Shown one piece after another: positions 37,681-51,179 of a DNA stretch of 64,000 bases. This stretch comes from Liolophura sinensis (taxonomy: Eukaryota; Mollusca; Polyplacophora; Chitonida; Chitonidae). The DNA is taken from positions 39,605,187-39,669,186 of the forward strand of contig NC_088301.1 of NCBI RefSeq assembly GCF_032854445.1, given 5' to 3'. A program made the translations under genes and the position numbers. Numbering within the stretch: the first letter of the stretch is position 1; every line of letters begins with the position of its first letter. The notes under the pieces are model-generated. The model saw only the letters and a list, made by a program, of their open reading frames with translations, ran no database searches and was not told the origin of the DNA.

Positions 37681-38353
37681 TTTTGTGAATGAATGTTATG
37701 CACTATGATTCTGTCTCGAATCGGCACGGAGGTCTGTACTGCTTTCTTTGGTATTACTACCAGAATGCTTGTTCGACTGTTTTATGCTGTAAACACTTAT
37801 TTCGCGACGCTTATGTTTATCTTGGTGGAGAAAATCAGACCATTTAAGCCATTGCCACATTCCTGAAAACCCTATACACCAGTTCGTGCCATGCCTTTGA
37901 TAGCTGAACCATTCGAAATACTCGCCATAAAGATTGACTGATTGTTGTGTAACTCCAACCTGAAGATTTTTTCACTTGCATACCCTGATTATTATTTAAC
38001 GCCATGTCACACTTACATGAAAGAAAACTAAAGAGCAAATTCCTACTTTGGAAGTGTATAAAAATTTTTAATTTCCAACCTTCAAACATCTGTCAACAAC
38101 AAGACCTTTGATGGCAGTGTCACTAGTCAATTCAATAGTCTTCAATTTATAAATATTTGCAATGGTACATTTACTTTACAGCTAAAATATGTTTTCAAAA
38201 ACTAACTATAATGTACAATGAGACATTTCCCTCAAGTATCTCAATAAAAATTTCATAACCACTACTTATAAAAATACTTTTCCTATCTTCTAAACATATT
38301 GCAGATTTTTATTTCTCTAAGAAAGTACCCCCTTCTGGTAATTCCTGAGCTTT

Positions 38354-41300
38354 TTAAGAATCTTCACAAACACACTCCATTTGTGAGTCTCCACTGCCTT
38401 CCTCTTGCAACATCTCCCACAGTTCGTGTAATGCAACAGCTGCACAGAAAAGAAAAAGACAAAATCTGTTATTTTTCCTGAAGCCTTCAAAAATACTGAT
38501 TTCTTTGTCACTTATAATCATATGTAAAAAAAAAAAAATAAATTTGTGCCGTTTTACATTGACCTTGGACAACTGCACTGGCCGCAAAGTTTGGCTAAAA
38601 ATATATATTAGGACTTAGTACCAGTATATGTGAATTTTGCCAGATTTATGTACTCCACAGCTACCTACTGTGTGTTTTTCCCAAAGCCCTTGCACGATCT
38701 TAATCTGTAACTATTCCTACTAGAGTCACTCTTAACTGCACTCCTGAAAATCATATGAGTAATACAGTTTTTACAGAGAATATTTTGGACCAATAACAAA
38801 GTTGCATAAGATCGTTCAAAAGCATGTAGTGCATAATGACTAGGCAGTATGACTAGCTCATAGACTTTCAAATTCCTGGGCCCTTTTTTATGGGCGTAAG
38901 TGTGATCAAAGTTGGACTTGAACGCTGATCTATCACTTACTAACTGAACGTAAGACGCTCTACCACTTGGCCATAAAAATGTTGTCTTACAAAGCGGTTG
39001 ATTGGATAAACTCATCCTAAGAGTTATTACACTGTATTACAACGTATGATGATGATGATGATGATGATGAATAGAGCTTGCTCATATTTCATTTCCATAT
39101 TAATCCTCCAATGATGTCATAAACCGAGATCATGGTGATGGGATTAAGACAATACCGTTTTCAGGTGAGTACTCCTAGTCTCAAGAAGAGAAACTGACAA
39201 AGGTTGAGTTATTAAGAAAGTTGACATTTTCTTTTGTGAACCTGGGAATCTGAACGTATTTCTTTATTTGATTCATGGTGTTTTTTTTTTTTCCATTCAA
39301 GATTATTTCACTTAAATCACACCGGCCATCTTTATGGCGAGAGGAAACCAGCTAAAGCTTATGGGAAACTTACGACCATGTGCAGGTTGCTGACAGACCC
39401 TGAATGTATTTATTAAGATACTTCATTCATAATTTTTTATCAATAAGCCGGGTACATGTATATTTCACTATGCTAGAATGCTGAGGAATCTATTAAAAAT
39501 GTGTAGCTCCTGCAATGTAAATGTTTACATGTCAACATTTTGTGAAATACTTCAATTAAATACAAATTAGTAAACTCCATCACCAGCATAAATAAAGTAC
39601 CAACTGTTCTGAACAAGTGCACAACATGCTTTAAGCTTTGCTACGCTATGCTTCATGCTAAATAACTTACATTCATGGACAGTGATTCCTGGGAGTTGTT
39701 TATACAGTTCTGTAAGTCTACACACAAGAGCCACATAATTGTGCACTGTGTCGTCTTGACGATCTGCTAAGTGGCTGTCATTCTGACACAACAACTGCAT
39801 GAACGGCAAACCCATCTTGATAAGCTCTAGTTTTGATTTGTTGTTTGTACGCAAGTATTCCTCCAAGACATTACCCATCAGCATTGTAACAGCTTTTATC
39901 ACCTGTGGATACAAAAACAAAATACATTAAAGGAGACCCCCTAACACCTTTATTTTCACAGTAAATAATCACTGCACAAAGCATTTCTGTTACATTGATC
40001 TGTGAATTGCAACTAAAAAAATAATGGTGATTACATCCACTCATTCAAGTTGGAATGAATGACAATGCCGCAACGATAATATATCAGACATATTGTAGGG
40101 ATATTAAAGTTGGACTTTCTGCACATCTTGTGAATTTTGCCAGATTTATGTACTCCACAGCTACCTACTGTGTGTTTTTCCCAAAGCCCTTGCACGATCT
40201 TAATCTGTAACTATTCCTACTAGAGTCACTCTTAACTGCACTCCTGAAAATCATATGAGTAATACAGTTTTACAGAGAATATTTTGGACCAATAACAAAG
40301 TTGCATAAGATCGTTCAAAAGCATGTAGTGCATAATGACTAGGCAGTATGACGCCCAATTTTCTCACATATTAATCCCAGCCACCATATAAATAAAGCTT
40401 GACTATAACTGAATGGAAACAGCCATTGGTAACTGATAGAATTATCAGGGTATCCATAATATGCATCTCCGTCACAGGCTTCAAAGTGAGGCATGTAGGT
40501 ACACGTCGGCCCGGGCGAGCAGGCATCCAGGCACGAAAGCTGTTGTCCCCGTGACTGTCACTAGCACGCTATTACTCTTAGTGTAACACCTGTTGTTTTA
40601 AACACGCAAGTAATAACTTCTACACTCCAGGGTGAGAATCTGGTCCCTTGTATTTTTGTTTTGGCTTTCTATTGTTGAATATGCCTCAGCCTTACAATTT
40701 GGCTTTCAGTGTACAGGGTTGACCTTAGCAACTGAGTAAGTCTAATGTCCTGTATGAGTAATTCGTAATATGAATACGCAGAAATGAAGTCAATATTTTC
40801 TCAGTCTGTGACTTTTTCATGTCAGGTGTCTAACTTCAAACTATCCTGCATGTGAAGCCACACATCATCGGCATGGCCTGATGTCCAAATCGGATGTAAA
40901 AGTATCCTGTGGGGTCGCAATGTCACAGTATCAAAGCATTTTCTGATGATAGATCATATATAATTTTTCTTCTGTTTTTTTGCATTTCAAATTTTGACAG
41001 GTTTGAATCAATTCACTGGGCATTAAACTATCTATCTGCAGGCCCAGCACATTGAACCTAATTTAATTAATCAAGAATTAGATTGCTAACATAAATAATT
41101 ATCTGTGACACATTTGCATACATGCTTATTTTCCTGTCAGTTTTATAGTACAAAATGAACTCTTTTATGAATACGTCTCCATGAAGACAGGATGGACATG
41201 GCCGAGTGTGAAAGAACTAATACAGTGTCATACACATGCCTCTGTAAATTATAAGAGAATAGAAAACAAAAAAAAAAAACAAATAAACATAAGCTGTTTG

Positions 41301-44300
41301 GAAAAACCCAAAAGCTTTTCATACTGTAAATGAATGCAAGTGAAGATTTTTATCTTACCTCATTGCTACACACACAGCCCGAATCCACTAGCTTTGAAAT
41401 CCCTTGTCTTGATGTGTTAGCTGCTACAGCTGACCAGCATTGAATGACCTGTAATATACTGAGGGTGTCACTAATCTGTGCAAAAAACACTAATTTGAAT
41501 CAAGTTATCCTAGAAAACAAAATAACCAATCTACTCATACTCTGCAAATGAACCTTATGAAATTTGTTCAGCCACATTCACATCCACTGACAGGTTGAGG
41601 AGACCTACACAGCACTTGTTATTATACAGATATATTCCAGTGGTGCTCACCCAACTCACTGCAAGGGAAGCAAATCTTGTAACTCATGGAGCAGCAGTGA
41701 TCTCTGCCTACTTGAATAATAATACAAGCCATGGTTATTCTTGAAAACTTGTATTGTTATCGAAATTACAGGTGTTGTTATTAAAGTAGGTAGAGGGTCC
41801 TACTGTTTCATGAGGTTCATGGGATGGTTTTTTACACGGCTCACGAGCCCCATTCAAAAAATCAGAAACAGAAGATGCACTAAATGATAAAACTAGGACA
41901 AACACTGAACAAAGTAATAAACCAAACCAGAAGAGCCTGATATAAACGGTTCTTAACAGATTTAGGTAGAGGAATTTAATAGCTTGTAAACAACCAGTTT
42001 TTGGTTCTTGCTTTTTTCTTTTTTTTCACAAAGATATAAACACTGGCAATCAGATATTCTAGCAAACTGGGTTGGCACTTCCATATTGGCTGGTCATGTC
42101 ACCAACAGATTATTTTTGTTCAATCAATTTCGTCCAATTAAAATAATCTAAGTGCTTTGTCAATGTCTGTGGTTTACTCTGGATGCGACATGAAAAGGTC
42201 TGCAAAATCTATGCACAGATTTAACATCCTCTCTAACAATGTTGATGACACATATTTCAAATATATAAACGTAACTTACATTAGTAAATATAACATTTCT
42301 TTCAGAATAGAGATTCGACTTTTTGTTGGTACACAGGCCATAGACACACATCCAAATGCATCCATCTGAAACAAAATTTAACTTGAGAGACTTACACATG
42401 TATATTTATACAGCCCTTGGCATTTAAAAACTGACCAACACACATGTACAGTCACAAACAGTAAAGGTGTAATTTTAATTTTTCCAAAACAAATTTTGAC
42501 ATGTTAAAGTGTGTTGTAAAACAAAAGCGGATATGACCAACCATCTCTTACATCAATAGGTTATTTTGTCAGAATAACTAAGACTTTGATATTATGGCTC
42601 AAACACACACTTTTATCCATCAAATGACAGGTTGTAGATGTGTCCAAGCTACAAGGGATCCAAATGCTAGTAAATTAAACTCTCTATATGTATCCTCAAT
42701 CTATGTAATCATAGAATATAGAGTACAATGCACTACACGGCAATAACTCATCACCAATAAGACATATTTTTGCTGTTCACAAAAGTACACAGAAGTCAGA
42801 TTTATATGAGAGATTCTCATCGGTACCATACCTGATGCTGAGCAGAGCGACCCCAGAAGCGAGTTACACTGTACTAACTGTGTTAAGACCCTTAATGCTC
42901 TTTTGACAATGGGTGTTGGGGTGTCTGGTCCTAAACATGTGTGCAGCACACCAAGAGAAACCAATGGTGACAAACTGAAAAGAGTCAATCAATTGCTTAT
43001 TCATTATAAATGATGCCATTTTATCTTTATACAACACAAAGAGAAAAATTTATTAATTTAATTATTTATTTCATTTCATTGATGCTAAATACGATACTCA
43101 AGAATATTTCACTCATATTATGGCAGTCAGATTTATGAACTGCAGAAACTGCCACACGAGAATTGCCAATTGCTTTTTGTAACCAAGGTCCCCGAAAGCA
43201 ATAAGACTGGCAGAAATCAAGGCACCACCCTCTACCACATGTCCTTGCGACTGAAAGAAAAGCACCTCTAACCACTTGACCATGGACTGCTTTCCACAAA
43301 AGAACAAAGAACAACGAAACAAAGCAAGTAAGGAGGACTACACATTAATTTCTATATTAGATTTAATATAATCTCACATTTAAATTTAATCACTTCGTAT
43401 AAAATAATTGACAAGGCATAAGGAGGGAGACAATTAAAACATAGACATGCCTTCTAGGGCTTTTTTAGCAGATAAATTTGTTTCCATACCATTCCTTCTG
43501 CTTAGATGAACACTGAGCTGCAAGCTTGTACAGAATATCCAAACATCGTTCAACAACTGCCTGTCTATGTAGTAGACCCTGAAAGAGAAAGCAATCCATT
43601 CTTCTGCTCATATTTTGTTAAAATTTAAAGAGTGATAATAGCAGAATGCCCAAACTAATAAGAGACTATATCTAGAATTTATTCATGGGATGGTTTCTGG
43701 TGATTTTGTTTCTAGTACTTCATAACACTGCAGTAGAACAGCAATATTCCTCAGTTCTTCATGTTCAATTCAGCTCCTGATGACTTGGCATCTCGGCAAA
43801 CTTTTATTAGTTTATGTTGAACAGGTACATACAACACTTACATTTACACAAGTTAAGCTGATTAATAAGCAAATTAATGTAAGTATAGATTTTAAAAAAG
43901 GCGAAATGGCACATACAAGTCACAATGATCATCTCTGTAAACCATCATGAAATTTCCGTTTAATAGGTTCAGAGATACAGTGGAGACAAAAAATGCTGAC
44001 ATTATGAAAATTTATGAAAAGATGACATCAGCAAAAGTGAATGATTTCCTCTTAAAATGTTCACAAAGATGGAAACAGTCAGGCAGACAAGCTGAGAGAC
44101 GGACAACAATTCAGACAGACAAGGCCATGACAAAAGCATCAAAAGAAATGCATGTATAGAGTATCGATTAATATTGTGGGGTTTTTTTTTTTAGGGTTTC
44201 TTTATTTCAATGGTTCCACTGAAGCACAAGTACCGCCAAGTTAAAAGACAAGCAACTAGCCCTACGGTGCCATTAAGCAATGGAGTCATTTTGTAGCAAG

Positions 44301-47300
44301 ATGTGATACCAAGTAAAGAACGTATAAGGAAAGAGCTTGAAAGGTGTCAAAGCCCAAACTTACATTGTCCATTCCAGTATCTGCTAGGGTTATGATGTAG
44401 TATAATATCTGCAAATCTGAGAGAGCTGAACCATCCAAGGAAGGGCTACTCTTTGGGACAGAATCAGGCAACTTTGATGACATTTTACTGGTCCCTGCAG
44501 TGGGTTCTTCCTTTTTCAAAAGACAATACATAAGCAAAATAGAGCTGCCAAATCAAAAGCATTCAGTTTTCGCAAAACTATTATATTCAGATTACCTTTA
44601 AGACATTTTATTTAATGAAAATCTTTGTACATGTATTTGTATATAATATGCATAAATTGCACATTATCGCTCTTAGCAGTTATATCATCTTGTCAAAACA
44701 TTTTAAACAAATACTGTCCACATTTGAGCAGTTTACTATTGCTATCTGGTCTCACATTTCATTCCCTCTGAACCTAATAAAGCTCACAAAAAATTAGAGA
44801 ACATTCTACTGAACAATCATCACAGTTTTCATTATTTCAGTAAACAAATCGAAAACCACTGCAGTTAATCTAAGAAAATTATCCTGTTACAACCACACAC
44901 CTCTTTTGCACCCCCTTGTGCACCAGTCACAGCACTGGAACTTCCTTGAGATTTCTTCACAGGTGAAGGTCTTGACTCTGAAAATATCCAGCTGACAACT
45001 TCGGGACAGTGTGAAACCAATTCATGAAGCACATGCAAAGCAGCCAAAGTTATCTCCTCAAGACTGTTTGCATAGGTGGCACCTTCCCTAAGAAGAGAGC
45101 TGAGCGAGCTTGAAAACGAATGAAAGGAACTACGGTCTGAACTGCTACCACTTTCAAAACAGAGGGAACTTAAGGAAGTTTTTGGACTGGATAGATTGTC
45201 ATCGGAACAAACGTTCAACATTTTTGAGTATTCTCGCACACAGTCCTCTATTAACGGCAACAGAAAAACAGCTTCATGGGTCAACACATTTTCATCGATG
45301 TCTTCATCTGAAATACTTTGAATAAACCTTCCCAAGTCCTTGGGTGAATATTCCCCTGTCAGCATTGCAGAAACTCCAATATTTGCTAAAGCTATGTTTC
45401 TTGCAGCATTTTCACCAGAACTTTTTCCATCAGAGTCCCGATAAGCTAATGATCTTGATGTAGACATGGAACGTTGAAAGCCAGTTGATCTGAGAAAAAA
45501 AGATGGACCAATGCATTTTAGAAGTTATTTAGTAAGGATTCTGACAGAATTGCAATGGAATATCACATCATTAATAGTTATCATACTACGTGACAAAACT
45601 GAACTAGCATCCAGCTTGTAATAATAGTTTTTCCAATCCATTTCTTTATTTGACTACTGACAAATATCCTTGAATTTGAGATACAAAGCCTGCAAGGCAA
45701 GGTCTAAAATATCATTAAATACATCTCACTTTCAAGATACAACAATGCAAAAAGTAAACCATGAGGAAAATTGACAAACAGAAGTAATTTTTTACACAAC
45801 CTTTTCAAGTGTTTAGGAGAAAACAGCAAGCTTCCCCCCTCTCTTTCAAGGTACACAGTTGACAGGTTGACAGGGGTTCGGCCTCTGGGTAGGAGCAGCC
45901 TTACGATACCTCCAGCGGTTGGGATGGAATCAATATGTAGGTTTCCCACCTCCCCCAAGAGTCGGCTGACTAAATAGGGCCCACCCACCACACCTGTCAG
46001 AAATTATAATGTTTTAGTTAAAAATATCACCACCTTAGATCTCTTGAGGATATATGAAAATATATCTATAAAGATGGTTAGGAGCCAATACAACATATTA
46101 CACTTCATCTATGCGGCTGGCAAAAATGAATGCATGTCAGGGCAAGATATAGGATACAATAACAACAAAACAGCTCTCCGTTCATTGTAATGAATCCCAA
46201 CTAAAAACCTTTTACTTTTAAATAGACCTTAATGAAGAGACAACCAATTACAAACAGTACATATATAATGAAAATAACATCAAAGATTTTTAAGTGCATT
46301 TATATTTTATGCATATACATGGGAATGACTGAGACCATCTATTTGATTCACAATTGATTCACTTGTGATTAAGAGTTCGCTCAAAATGCCATGGCTTATT
46401 GGCATTTTTTTTCAATCCAGCCTAAAAGCAATATCAGTACATGTTGATGTATTCAACGTACCTTTCGATATTGTGGTAGGGAGCCTTTGCTTTCTTTTTG
46501 CCTTATCATCTTCCACTATTGATACATTCTCTGTTGATGTGTCTGCTTACAAAAAAAAGAAAAAATAGTAAAATGTAAAATGTAGCATATTTAATTCATG
46601 ACTGGTTTCTAAATGTATGTATTTGTTTGCTAAGCCACCCAAAAGTAATATTTTCCTTTAGCATTTTGATGAAAGACCTTCAAATATAAATGAGAATATC
46701 GTTTTAGTCAGAGATATAAATTACTGGGCACACAAGAGCGAAAGACATGATCACATTATTGCTTTTCATTTTAATATTTATTAATTTTTCTCTCTCTACT
46801 TGAAGTTATTTAAATTTTTTAACTTTCTACTCAGCATAGACTCCCTTTATCTTGACAACCCAAACCCTTCCGCTCAAAATATTTTGAAACCAGCTACAAA
46901 TATGTTACCAGTGCCAAAGGTAATGTTTCACAATTAACACAACAATTTCCACCATAAATTCAATCAATTTTTTTTTGTACCAGTTTTGTCAGTTGAATCT
47001 TGAGGATTCTTGGCTTGGAATGATTCTATGGTTGGGTAGCCTGCAGACTGTGGACTCTTCAACGGAGACTTCTTGCCAACAGGATGAACTCTTGGTGAGT
47101 GGGTGGACAATTTAACTGGTGAAGTACCTGCACCTTCAAGCTGGGCAATTTTCATTTCAAGGGCACGGCATTTGTTCACAACTTCAGATACCTCACGTTC
47201 TTTGAACTGCACTTGACTTCCTAGCCGTTCGACTTCCAACTCTAGCTGCCTTTCCTTAGCACTTCTCTCCCGCTTATCAGCTTCCACTTGTCCCATTTTT

Positions 47301-48846
47301 TCCTGTTTATACTTTAAGATTTCTGTTTCCTTTTGCTGAATTGTCTCCCTCTGAATGGCAACTTCTCCTTCCCTGGCTGTGAGTTCATCCTCCATTCGAA
47401 ATAGCTGTAGAAAAAAATTGTGTTATGTGCAGTCTTATGCTGATACAATGGTTAAAATGCAACTTCAATTCCAAGAGAAACTGGATGGAAATATAATTAA
47501 AATGATATGAAGGAAATCACATAGAATGGAGAGAGCTCTGCAGTTCAAAAAGATTTACAATCAACAACATTATTCAACCCCTTATAACTGAAGAGTCCTC
47601 AAAAACAAAATATTTGGCAGATTCCACTTAAATTTGCCATATGTGACATGACGATATTCCTTATGCAACATTCAATCAGGCAAATATGGCAGGAAGTAAG
47701 GCTGTCGTACTGGAAAAGCATAAATTTGCAAGTTAAGTATTATTTGTGGCTATTATTCTGTATGGTGTCTGACACTGCATCAGGCATAAGTGGAATCTTT
47801 TATTTCTGTATTGTCTTTGAGGCGTACAACATTTGTTTTAACAAAGTATAGTTTCAAAAAGTTAAGTAAAGCAATTATACTATGTTTACCCTATCAATTA
47901 ACTCTGTTGACACAAATGACCACAAGTGACACCCTGAACTTTGTAAACTACATGTAAATGCATGTTAGCTCTTCTGGGGTTCCGCTGGCCTAATAAATCA
48001 ATGCCAACATGACACTATGGTGAGACATAATTGTCTTTTAACATATTCTTGATGAAATCAGAAAAAGTACACAAAAATAACAGATAACAATACTAACTTG
48101 TGCCTGGAAATCTGCAATTTGCCTTTCTCGTTCTAAAAGACATCTTTGAAGATCTTCCGGAAATTCCTTACTGGGACCCAAAGGGTCATCCGCAGAGCCT
48201 AGTCTTTGACCTCCTCCTATCTTCTGACGGAACCATCGAAATTTTTTTCCTCCAGATGGGCCAGGTTTGCTGCTTGTAGATGATGTTGCCACCTGTTGAG
48301 AAGATCCCTGGTCTTTTGAACTTGATGCAACAGGTTCTTGCACATGTGTCTTTGACTGACTTGCAGCATCCTCTGGAGAAACAGCTGCTGAAACATCTGG
48401 AGGGCATGTAGGAAGCTCCGGTTTGGTAAAAACTGACTGACTATCAGCCTGTGAGTTAAAGAATTCAAGTTCATCCTCAGTGAAATCTTCACCCCAAGGG
48501 TTTTCTTCAACTGTTTTTCCTTTTCCTTGCCCACAGGGACTTGTTTTTCTCTTTTTATCAGGTGGTTGGTTCATGAGGAATAGGGGAGTTTTCATTGGCT
48601 TGAATCTTGGAATATCACTATTTCGCAGGCAATGATCTAAAACAATGCTGTTATTTGATTGCTATCTTGATAAAATGGGTCACATCACCAAAACGTAAAA
48701 CACACATCAACAAAGACTATATCCAAAGAAGTGTGCCCTATCCCTCCAAAATATCAATATTACCAACATCACTGTATGATGGTCCACACCATGCTGCACG
48801 AGCAAAACAGCTTAACCCATCTTTCCTCAGGTAACTTGAACTTTTT
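38354..48846 (-). CDS. ATRIP: ATR-interacting protein (DNA-damage checkpoint)
   Basis: ATRIP recruits the ATR kinase to RPA-coated single-stranded DNA. Exons in transcript order: (candidate 48846-48764), 48636-48098, 47404-46981, 46542-46462, 45993-45801, 45489-44901, 44510-44364, 43578-43490, 42974-42832, 42365-42280, 41475-41359, 39902-39671, 38439-38354. Every junction is in phase. From the Met at 48595 the protein has 894 residues (human about 790). Residues 36-47 (GEDFTEDELEFF) match the acidic RPA70N-binding motif; KKRK at 14-17 is a likely NLS; exon 47404-46981 encodes the coiled coil used for dimerisation. DGCIWMCVYGLCTNK matches the vertebrate SEGCLLLLLYMY block, and ESVALHELWEML matches the C-terminal block. 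The frame is open upstream of that Met, so the true start may be further 5'. AATAAA on the minus strand at 38308-38313 suggests a very short 3' UTR. Confidence 0.93.
38629..38853. repeat. 225-bp direct repeat, copy 1 (last ATRIP intron)
   Basis: Identical to 40129-40352 except for one extra T near 38770. It begins TGTGAATTTTGCCAGATTTA and ends TAGGCAGTATGAC. The two copies flank the penultimate ATRIP exon. Confidence 0.95.
38905..38985 (-). mobile_element. tRNA-like SINE head fragment
   Basis: On the minus strand it reads TGGCCAAGTGGTAGAGCGTC (A-box-like) and, about 35 bp on, GCGTTCAAGTCC (B-box-like). It cannot fold as a full tRNA by eye, so a SINE head is more likely than a functional tRNA gene. 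Confidence 0.45.
39044..39070. repeat. (ATG)n microsatellite, about nine units
   Basis: An uninterrupted ATG repeat in the last intron of ATRIP. Confidence 0.9.
39258..39402 (-). mobile_element. Truncated SINE module, minus orientation
   Basis: ATGGTGTTTTTTTTTTTTCC, ATTCAAGATTATTTCACTTA, ACCGGCCATCTTTATGGCGA and TGTGCAGGTTGCTGACAGAC follow the order of the common SINE module. The head is absent. Confidence 0.65.
40129..40352. repeat. 225-bp direct repeat, copy 2 (ATRIP intron)
   Basis: Partner of 38629-38853, in the same orientation and 1500 bp away, in the intron preceding exon 39902-39671. Confidence 0.95.
43058..43290 (-). mobile_element. Diverged SINE, minus orientation
   Basis: TTATTTCATTTCATTGATGC and ACTCAAGAATATTTCACTCA match the SINE tail. 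On the minus strand the right end reads TGGTCAAGTGGTTAGAGG, an A-box-like tRNA head. The interior is diverged. Confidence 0.6.
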
Positions 48847-49624
48847 CTGAAAGGCTACACTGCACCTTCAGTCATCTGAAATGCATAAACCAAAAATTCA
48901 ATTATGTTCAAAAAAAAGACCAAATAGTTACACATTAAAAAAAAACCACTGGGCGAATGTTATGAAAATTGTGTATTCCGAGAATCCAGTTTTTTTTTTT
49001 TTGTGAACTTATGTTAATATATTGGGGTCCTTTTTGATGGAACAAGCATTACTGGAAATTTAAGTCTCAATATATTCAAGAGCATTGTCTAATATTCATT
49101 GTCTGAAATCATTTTCAGTTGTATGTGCTGTTCAGATATAATGTCTTTTTTTTTCTTTCTGTTTCTGTTTTCTTTCATTCAAGTAAAATCAGATTAGTAA
49201 CTCTTTAAATAAAAGTATTTCTTCCAAATTTTCCTATTATACAGATATTTCACAGCACAATCCTTTACGTGTCTTTACATATCTGCCACCACCAGCAAAT
49301 TTTGTACAGAAATCTTGAACAACGCCGAGGTAAGTGGGGTCACAGTGATGAGACAGGAGGTGATGTCAAAAACCACAAAACCTTTGTTTCAACCCTTGTT
49401 TATAATAGTACTTTTATACACATGCATTCTCATCATCCAAAGTATGTACAACATAATTATAATCCACACCTGAAACAATTTTATTGCTGAATGCTGAGTA
49501 AATAGTTGTATGTGAAGAAACTAATTGTGAGTCTAAGCCTAAAAACGCCTACGTGTTTGGCTGGGGCTCCAAAGGTCAAGCTTGTCTAGGGGTGGCAGTG
49601 ATGTAAAGCGAGTGTATAGAATAC

Positions 49625-50417
49625 TTCAATTAAATTAAACGTTGAGGTCTATTTTCAACTATTTCCGACATTTACCTGCCTCAACCTTTATTTGTTAAAT
49701 TCAAAAATGCTGTAGGTCCATTCTGCAAGGCACTTTGTGGAATGAAATGGGCCCATAAATCCACTCTAAAACAGCAACACACACCACTGGGGATTGAAGA
49801 GAAAATAATGCTTTAAATCACTCATACACATTTAAATCCATTTCAGACTAGTTATATGCAGAAAATCTGATAAATTGTTGACTCTTCTCTCTTCCAGTGT
49901 GCAGTGTGCACACGTGATGCATTAGTTGCATTCAAAATTCGAAGTGTCAAAAAACATGGGTGAAGAAGCAGATGCGCACATGACAGCTGCAAGCCTTGAC
50001 TGGAAGCTTTGGAATTAATTTTTCTCGCTGATCGTTCAAATTGTTCTTTCTATTCTACATCTATGAAGACTGATGAAGTCATCGCTAAAGTTGTCATTTA
50101 AGACTGGTTGGGTGGTCTTGTCTTTTTAGGTTGATTTCCGTATTTTACAGGAAATTGGAGGAGAGGAAATATTTCTGTGCATTTCAACAAAATTTTAACT
50201 CGCAAATGGATTTACACTTGCAGAAGTGGTAATAAAGGTCCTATTCTCTTTACTGCACACCAGAAATAGATGTATGCTGCCTTTTTGGAGTGGACTTCAT
50301 TCAGGAAAGTGCTTTGAGGAACGGACCTACCACGTTTTTGAATTCAACAATTAAATTTTGAGTCTGGAAAATATCAGAAATTGTTGAAAGTAGACCTCAA
50401 CGTTTAATTTAATTGAA
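49625..50417. mobile_element. 793-bp foldback element with long terminal inverted repeats
   Basis: The left arm starts TTCAATTAAATTAAACGTTG and the right arm ends CAACGTTTAATTTAATTGAA. Inverted similarity continues inward through AATTCAAAAA..GTAGGTCC, GCACTTT, GAATGAA and TCCACTC for at least 150 bp per arm. There is no transposase ORF. It lies in the ATRIP/NDUFB11 upstream interval; a partial copy is at 51919-52144. Confidence 0.85.
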
Positions 50418-51171
50418 CCAGTGTAGAAAGCAGCCCATCCACTGGAAGGAGTATGGTTATATAGTGACATCTAGCTATTCTGACATGAAATATCTATAGG
50501 TAAAGTTTTTTTCGTGATAAAGTGACTCACTTTTCTGCTTTACTTTTTGACAAGTTCAGTATTCTCGGATTTTTTCTTAAGCCTACCGCTACTGAGGCTA
50601 CTCTACATGGGCAGTTATTTAAGTTGTGATGAATCGTGGTAGGGTGACATCAATCGACATCATCTGCTTTTTGAAATAAACATTTGAGCTACAGATCAAC
50701 GACAAACACGGACACCATCAGATTCTTTTAGTTCACAACTCCTATCACCTTTACTGGTAAATTTGTACAACAACAACAACCACAAGGCGAACATGATAAT
50801 CAGAGTCGTGAAAATGTATGCAGCCTACGAAAACTGTGAAAGACCTTGTCAATGTGCCAGCAGTCCTGCCGTGATGCATCAGATAAATAACCACATCATC
50901 TTCAGAAAAGGGGGAAAACCACAATAAAAAATGTACCATGAAATTATATTTTGACAACTCCCGCCATGATGATCGAAAAAATGTACGAGCTAGACGGCAC
51001 AATAGACGAGTGTAAAAGACTGCATTCATTGTTTTACCGAAAAATTACCAAGTTTAATATCCCTGGTGTTTTTTTCAAAATAAAAGCCATTGCTGACGAT
51101 TAGATCTGAAATAACTCAACTCACTGCATTACCGTAAAAACTTCGACAGAAGGCGATACACACTTCTCAAG
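50418..51171. promoter_or_regulatory. Upstream region of NDUFB11 and presumed 5' end of ATRIP
   Basis: ATRIP and NDUFB11 are divergent, so this stretch probably contains both promoters. I could not place ATRIP exon 1. Two minus-strand ATGs start short open frames before GT dinucleotides (51029 and one near 51096), but neither gives a recognisable ATRIP N-terminus or the required phase. Confidence 0.35.
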
Positions 51172-51179
51172 ATGGCGGC
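51168..51179 (+). promoter_or_regulatory. YY1-type site overlapping the NDUFB11 start codon
   Basis: CAAGATGGCGGC matches the YY1 consensus and places the initiator ATG inside the site, a layout common in vertebrate respiratory-chain genes. Binding is inferred from sequence only. Confidence 0.5.

Noticed and set aside
38905-38985. Possible tRNA gene on the minus strand.
   Set aside because: A- and B-box-like sequences are present but no acceptor stem or cloverleaf could be drawn; treated as a SINE head.
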